In this document: one piece after another, positions 60,246 to 64,000 of the stretch
Numbering within the stretch: the first letter of the stretch is position 1
Layout: each line of letters begins with the position of its first letter
Origin: Chloroflexota bacterium
GTDB taxonomy: Bacteria; Chloroflexota; Anaerolineae; Aggregatilineales; Phototrophicaceae
Assembly (NCBI GenBank): GCA_020161935.1
Contig: JAIUNI010000001.1
Coordinates: 1,488,001-1,552,000, forward strand
Direction: 5' to 3'
Length of the DNA stretch: 64,000 bases
Made by a program: the position numbers and the translations under genes
Notes under the pieces: model-generated
The model's input: the letters and a program-made list of their open reading frames with translations, nothing else
Database searches by the model: none
What the model was told of the DNA's origin: nothing

Positions 60246-60271
60246 CGGAAGGGACTGAATCCCTTCCCTAC
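60246..60271. repeat. Dispersed palindrome, GTAGGGAC type, between convergent genes
   Basis: CGGAAGGGACTGAATCCCTTCCCTAC; the arms GGAAGGGA / TCCCTTCC pair. It lies between convergent genes and could serve as a terminator. Confidence 0.6.
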
Positions 60272-60300
60272 GAATGCAAATTATGGCAGTGCATGATTAA

Positions 60301-61014
60301 CTAGGGGAGCCAATTGCCGGCGCGGACACGGGGCCACGCGAGGGCGGGTTTGAAGGCTTCGGCGTATTCGACCTTCGACTGGAGGCCGCGGAACTGCCCC
60401 ATGATGCGCGAGAACTTGACTAAATCCCAGCCACCGAACTTGAGCATATTTTGCATCTGGCTCTCGTGGTAGTTCAGCAGTTCAACTTTGCGTTCCCACA
60501 CGCTGGTAATATCGACATAATGCGTGGGCTGCCACTCGAAGCCTGCGGTGGAGTCCATGTAGTAGAGTGCGGGAGTCTGGGGCAGCGGGTCGTGGTCAGT
60601 GAAGATGGTGACGACGTTCGCCAGCATGACGGCGTGGAACACGATCTGGCTGGTGATGATGTGGTCGGTATTGTAATCAACAGGCGGATGGCAAAAAACA
60701 ATGTCGGCCTTCGCCTCACGCAAGATGTCGACGAGTTGGTTACGGGCTTCGTCGGTATCGCGAATATACTCGTCCGACTGCCCCATGCAGATATAGCGAC
60801 CACCGATGGCTTCGGCAACACGGGTCGCTTCGCCGATGCGTACCCGCGCGATTTCTTCGTAAGGGGTGCTGGGTTCATACTGCGAACCTTTGTCACCATT
60901 GGAAACCGTGACGTTGGTGAAGGTGTGACCGCCCTGCTGCTGGTAACGAAGCAGAGTCCCTAAACAGTGAATTTCGATGTCATCCTGATGTGCGCCTACC
61001 GCGACGATGTTCAT
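60301..61014 (-). CDS. PIG-L family deacetylase, tandem copy 2
   Basis: A 237-aa LmbE-like protein. The metal motif is VGAHQDDIEIHCLG near residue 6-20, with Q in place of the usual P of AHPDD. Further matches are VTVSNGDKGSQY, then ADIVFCHPPVDYNTDHIITSQIVFHAV with the third metal histidine (TDH), and the late ELLNYHESQMQNML. The C-terminus AFKPALAWPRVRAGNWLP is nearly identical to that of the next gene upstream, and the two have equal length, so they are recent tandem duplicates. The gap between them holds a CCCTCCCCC repeat. The substrate is unknown. Confidence 0.92.
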   Translation of the reverse strand: MNIVAVGAHQDDIEIHCLGTLLRYQQQGGHTFTNVTVSNGDKGSQYEPSTPYEEIARVRIGEATRVAEAIGGRYICMGQSDEYIRDTDEARNQLVDILREAKADIVFCHPPVDYNTDHIITSQIVFHAVMLANVVTIFTDHDPLPQTPALYYMDSTAGFEWQPTHYVDITSVWERKVELLNYHESQMQNMLKFGGWDLVKFSRIMGQFRGLQSKVEYAEAFKPALAWPRVRAGNWLP

Positions 61015-61022
61015 TTTCTTTT

Positions 61023-61060
61023 TACCCCTACCCTAGCCCTCCCCCGTAAACGGTGGAGGG
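61023..61060. repeat. CCCTCCCCC-type dispersed repeat
   Basis: TACCCCTACCCTAG followed by CCCTCCCCCGTAAACGG and TGGAGGG; the arms CCCTCC and GGAGGG pair. It belongs to the same family as 59560-59598 and lies between the tandem PIG-L genes. Confidence 0.55.
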
Positions 61061-61085
61061 AACAAGAAAAATATAGTGCTACGAA

Positions 61086-61799
61086 TTAAGGCAGCCAGTT
61101 ACCAGCGCGGACGCGAGGCCAAGCCAGCGCAGGACGGAAGGCTTCGGCATATTCGACACGGCATTGCAGACCCCGATAGGCATCCTGCTTGCGGGCGAAG
61201 GACACCAAATCCAAGCCATTCATTTTGGTTGAGTTCGCCATCTGGCTTTTGTGCATCCGCAATAGATCGGCCTTTTGTTCCCACACGTCGCTAATATCGA
61301 CATAATGCGAAGGCTGCCATTCGAGGCCAGCGATGGCATCCATGTAATAGACAACGGGTGTTTCCGGCAGCGGATCGTGGTCGGTAAAGATGGTGACGAC
61401 GTTAGAGAGCATGGTGGCGTGAAAAACGATCTGGCTGGTGACCATGTGGTCGGTGTTGTAGTCAATGGGCGGCAGGGTGAGCACAATGTCGGCTTTGGCT
61501 TCGCGCAGAATATCGACCAGTTGGTTACGGGCTTCGTCGGTATCGCGAATGTATTCATCCGACTGACCGAGGTTGATGTAGCGACCACCAATGGCTTCGG
61601 CAACGGCGGTAGCTTCGGCATTACGGATGCGGGCGATTTCCTCGTAGGGGGTGGAGGGATTGAACTGCGAACCTTTATCGCCGTTGGAGATGACCACATT
61701 GGTGATGTGGGCTTCCCCTTTTTGTCGGTACTTGAGCAGCGTCCCCATACAGCAAAACTCGATGTCGTCCTGATGCGCGGCGATACAGACAATGTTCAC
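61086..61799 (-). CDS. PIG-L family deacetylase, tandem copy 1
   Basis: A 237-aa LmbE-like protein with IAAHQDDIEFCCMG (AHQDD, as in its duplicate), VVISNGDKGSQFNPSTPYEEIARIRNAEA, and ADIVLTLPPIDYNTDHMVTSQIVFHAT. Here the residue before PP is Leu where the duplicate has His, so one possible catalytic or metal-neighbour histidine is lost while TDH is kept. DLLRMHKSQMANSTK near the end holds the last histidine. It lies downstream of the E1 genes in the same direction. Confidence 0.92.
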   Translation of the reverse strand: MNIVCIAAHQDDIEFCCMGTLLKYRQKGEAHITNVVISNGDKGSQFNPSTPYEEIARIRNAEATAVAEAIGGRYINLGQSDEYIRDTDEARNQLVDILREAKADIVLTLPPIDYNTDHMVTSQIVFHATMLSNVVTIFTDHDPLPETPVVYYMDAIAGLEWQPSHYVDISDVWEQKADLLRMHKSQMANSTKMNGLDLVSFARKQDAYRGLQCRVEYAEAFRPALAWPRVRAGNWLP

Positions 61800-61825
61800 G
61801 GTAAATCGCTTTCTCAGGCTACCTT

Positions 61826-61860
61826 ACCCCTAGCCCCTCCCCGTAGTAACAGAGAGGGGA
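61826..61860. repeat. CCCCTCCCCGTAGTAACAG-type dispersed repeat
   Basis: CCCCTAGCCCCTCCCC followed by GTAGTAACAGAGAGGGG; the arms CCCCTC and GAGGGG pair. It shares the loop word GTAGTAACAG with the copy at 59560. Confidence 0.6.
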
Positions 61861-61911
61861 ATTGAAGACTATAAGTGAAAGAGATAGACAAAATAGCAAA
61901 CCGGTTGACTT

Positions 61912-62889
61912 CTAAACATCCAACATACGGTGGATGGCGGCGACCACGCGACCTTTGTTGGGGATGACATAATCTTCCAACGGGGCGCTGAATGGGATGA
62001 GCGCACCTTCCAATGTGACGCGGACAACGGGCGATTCGAGCGACCAGATGGCTTGATCGGTGACGCGGGTGGCGACTTCTGCGCCCCAACCCCCAGCGTG
62101 CGGCGCTTCCTCAACGGTCATCAGACGACCGGTTTTTTGCACCGAGGCGATGATGGTTTCAAGGTCGAGCGGCACGAGGGTACGGGGGTCGATGACCTCA
62201 CACGAGATACCTTCTTTGGCGAGTTCCTCGGCAGCATTGACGGCGACCGCGACCATGCGTTGGGTAGCGACGATGGTAACATCACTCCCTGCGCGGACGA
62301 CGTTAGCCACACCGAATGGGATAATGTGTTCATCATCCGGCACTTCGCCCTTCTCGGCGTACTGGACTTTATGTTCGAGGAACACGACCGGATTGTCGTC
62401 ACGAATGGCGGTTTTGAGCAAGCCGAGCACATCCGCTGGATTGGAGGGTACGACGACTTTGAGGCCGGGGGCGTGCATGAACCATGTTTCGACACACTGC
62501 GAATGCTGCGAGGCGAACCCCGCACCACCACCCTGCGCGGCACGGATGACGAGCGGCACCTTGAGCTGACCGCCGGACATATAGCGGAACTTGGCGGCCT
62601 GATTGATGATCTGGTCGAGGGTGACAGCGGCGAAATCGGCAAACATCAGCTCGACGACCGGACGCAAGCCCGTGACAGCCGCGCCGATGCCCGCGCCGAT
62701 GATGGCGTTTTCGGAGATGGGGGTATCGCGCACACGGACACCGCCGTACTTCTCGAACAAGCCGGGGGTGACTTTGAACACGCCGCCAGCCGCGCCGACA
62801 TCCTCACCAAAAAAGATCACATTTTCATCACGCGCCATCTCTTCATCAAGGGCGCGTTTTACTGCTTCGCGGTAGGTCATGACTGCCAT
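61912..62889 (-). CDS. 2-oxoacid/acetoin dehydrogenase E1 component, beta subunit
   Basis: A 325-aa TPP-dependent E1 beta subunit. The pyrimidine-binding domain begins MTYREAVKRALDEEMARDENVIFFGEDVGAAGGVFKVTPGL, and contains RDTPISENAIIGAGIGAAVTGLRPVVELMFADF, where SEN holds the cofactor-activating glutamate. The middle has GGGAGFASQHSQCVETWFMHAPGLKVVVPSNP with the conserved HSQ. The C-terminal transketolase domain shows EVIDPRTLVPLD and TVEEAPHAGGWGAEVA. The start is 1 bp from the alpha stop, so the pair is coupled. PDH, acetoin or branched-chain 2-oxoacid specificity is not decidable from sequence. Confidence 0.94.
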   Translation of the reverse strand: MAVMTYREAVKRALDEEMARDENVIFFGEDVGAAGGVFKVTPGLFEKYGGVRVRDTPISENAIIGAGIGAAVTGLRPVVELMFADFAAVTLDQIINQAAKFRYMSGGQLKVPLVIRAAQGGGAGFASQHSQCVETWFMHAPGLKVVVPSNPADVLGLLKTAIRDDNPVVFLEHKVQYAEKGEVPDDEHIIPFGVANVVRAGSDVTIVATQRMVAVAVNAAEELAKEGISCEVIDPRTLVPLDLETIIASVQKTGRLMTVEEAPHAGGWGAEVATRVTDQAIWSLESPVVRVTLEGALIPFSAPLEDYVIPNKGRVVAAIHRMLDV

Positions 62890-62890
62890 A

Positions 62891-63865
62891 TTAATTCACC
62901 CAAATATCTTCATAGACCGCTTCGAGCGGCGGATAGGGTTGTTCGAGCGCCCATGTGGTCGCCTCTTGGACGGCTTCCTGAGCGGTGGTGTGCATCTGCT
63001 GAAGCTGCGAGTCGGTTAGCTGACCGTCGGCCTTCATGCGGTCGGCAAGGATGTTGATGGGGTCACGCGCCAACCACTGCTCAAGTTCGCCAGCCGGACG
63101 GTAAGGGGCGGTATCGGTGCGGGAGTGACCTTTGTAGCGGTAAGTCTTGGCTTCGATGAGGGTTGGTCCCTGCCCTGCGCGGGCGCGGTCAACCGCTTCT
63201 TGAATGGTGGCCTTCACAGCTTCGGGGTCTTGCCCATCGACGATGATGCCGGGGATACCATAAGCGGCAGCACGGTCGGCGACGTTATCAACGGGTGCGG
63301 TGCTGGCATATGAGCTGTATTCGCCATATAGGTTGTTCTCGCACAAGAACACGGCGGGCAGCTTCCAGACGGCGGCGAGGTTAACCGCTTCGTGCCACGC
63401 GCCGATGTTGGGCGTACCATCACCGAAGATGGAGATGCTGACCGCGCCGGTACCCTTAATCTGGGCAGTGAGCGCCGCGCCGTTGGTAACGGGCAACCCC
63501 GCGCCGACGATGGCGAAGGTGCCGATGAGACCGATGTCCATATTGGTGAGGTGCATGGAACCGCCTTTGCCTTTGCAGCAGCCGGCTTCCTTGCCCATCA
63601 TTTCAGCCATCATACTGCGGAGCGACATGCCGAGCGCGAGAGCGTGACCGTGACCACGATAGGTGCAGGTGACCGTATCGCCGCGCGGGGCATCGATGAC
63701 TGCCGCCATACCGACGGACACGCCTTCCTGCCCGATACAGAGATGGGTGGTGCCACGAATGACATTTTCGAGAAAGAGTTCTTGGATGCGTTCTTCACAG
63801 TAGCGAATTTCGAGCATTCGCGTGAGCATGTGGAGGCGCAGTTCCGGTGAAAGAGGATTAGCCAC
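62891..63865 (-). CDS. 2-oxoacid/acetoin dehydrogenase E1 component, alpha subunit
   Basis: A 324-aa TPP-dependent E1 alpha subunit. It begins LSPELRLHMLTRMLEIRYCEERIQELF, with THLCIGQEGVSVGMAAVI and CTYRGHGHALALGMSLRSMMAEMMGKEAGCCKGKGGSMHL next. The TPP-binding motif runs from ISIFGDGTPNIGAWHEAVNLAAVWKLPAVFLCENNLYGEYS (GDG...NN) and ends with the phosphorylation-loop-like KGHSRTDTAPYR. Together with the beta subunit it decarboxylates a 2-oxo acid or cleaves acetoin and transfers the acyl group to an E2. No E2 or E3 gene is in the window; they could be elsewhere. GC-rich codons suggest strong expression. Confidence 0.94.
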   Translation of the reverse strand: MANPLSPELRLHMLTRMLEIRYCEERIQELFLENVIRGTTHLCIGQEGVSVGMAAVIDAPRGDTVTCTYRGHGHALALGMSLRSMMAEMMGKEAGCCKGKGGSMHLTNMDIGLIGTFAIVGAGLPVTNGAALTAQIKGTGAVSISIFGDGTPNIGAWHEAVNLAAVWKLPAVFLCENNLYGEYSSYASTAPVDNVADRAAAYGIPGIIVDGQDPEAVKATIQEAVDRARAGQGPTLIEAKTYRYKGHSRTDTAPYRPAGELEQWLARDPINILADRMKADGQLTDSQLQQMHTTAQEAVQEATTWALEQPYPPLEAVYEDIWVN

Positions 63866-63898
63866 AATGTTATCCTTTACTCAGCAATTCATTCAACC

Positions 63899-63966
63899 TC
63901 ACCCCTACCCCACGTTGGCACCTTCGCAGGCTCAGTTCGCCAACAGCCATAAGTGGCGAGGGGAGA
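63899..63966. repeat. CACCCCTACCCC...GGCGAGGGG dispersed repeat
   Basis: A C-rich arm (CACCCCTACCCC) and a G-rich arm (GTGGCGAGGGGAG) flank a spacer of about 45 bp. It is a looser member of the C-rich/G-rich repeat class seen at 59560, 61023 and 61826. Confidence 0.4.
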
Positions 63967-64000
63967 AAGGCGATTCCAATTCCTAACCCCCACCCTTACC

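Overview
The window looks like a piece of a Chloroflexota chromosome, most likely class Anaerolineae. This is inferred from gene content: many sugar ABC transporters without their own ATPases, LacI and BTAD regulators, PIG-L deacetylases, secreted bacterial-SH3 / TPR / beta-propeller proteins with Pro/Thr linkers, and intergenic palindromes of the GTAGGGAC...GTCCG type. No rRNA, tRNA, CRISPR array or prophage is visible.

Region 1 (1-2.8 kb): a CUT1 sugar transporter (permease cut by the window edge, binding protein) and its LacI repressor, joined by two copies of a near-identical operator. Region 2 (3.0-3.4 kb): a 450-bp IS982 derivative whose transposase has lost its catalytic core by an in-frame internal deletion. 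Region 3 (3.5-14.7 kb): a long leftward operon. It encodes an FCD/GntR regulator, a CUT2 sugar importer (binding protein, ATPase, two permeases), a Gfo/Idh/MocA dehydrogenase, a DUF4432 epimerase-like protein, a gluconate/galactonate-type dehydratase, a class II aldolase, a KDG-type kinase and a KDPG-type aldolase. Together these make a semi-phosphorylative Entner-Doudoroff route for an imported sugar.

Region 4 (15.1-22.1 kb): three SnoaL-like proteins, an alpha/beta hydrolase that lacks its nucleophile serine, a second Gfo/Idh/MocA enzyme and a 1064-aa BTAD/AAA/TPR regulator. Region 5 (22.3-30.8 kb): an IS3 remnant, a GH43-like enzyme, a LacI regulator with a perfect operator palindrome, a second CUT1 transporter and a GH78 alpha-L-rhamnosidase; this is a plant-glycan utilisation locus. 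Region 6 (30.9-37.7 kb): a two-component system and a MacB/FtsX-type ABC exporter, all leftward, separated by an IS630 element that uses a canonical -1 slippery heptamer. Region 7 (37.9-44.2 kb): a PIG-L deacetylase, a SIS protein diverging from a third CUT1 transporter, and an MFS permease.

Region 8 (44.9-56.9 kb) is the least conventional part. A six-gene leftward operon encodes only exported proteins: a 1317-aa beta-propeller, two two-SH3 paralogues, two TPR proteins and an oligopeptide-type binding protein with no permease. Three of its junctions are ATGA stop/start overlaps. It is flanked by two further exported SH3 proteins, one with a FecR-like segment. I read this as a candidate undescribed cell-surface or signalling assembly. 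Region 9 (57.1-64 kb): an SDR dehydrogenase, an aldose-epimerase-like protein, a repeat-rich stretch, a small orphan gene, tandem PIG-L deacetylases and the E1 alpha/beta pair of a 2-oxoacid or acetoin dehydrogenase.

Recurring theme: all four sugar-binding-protein genes are followed by a stable hairpin, which would let the binding protein be made in excess of its membrane partners.
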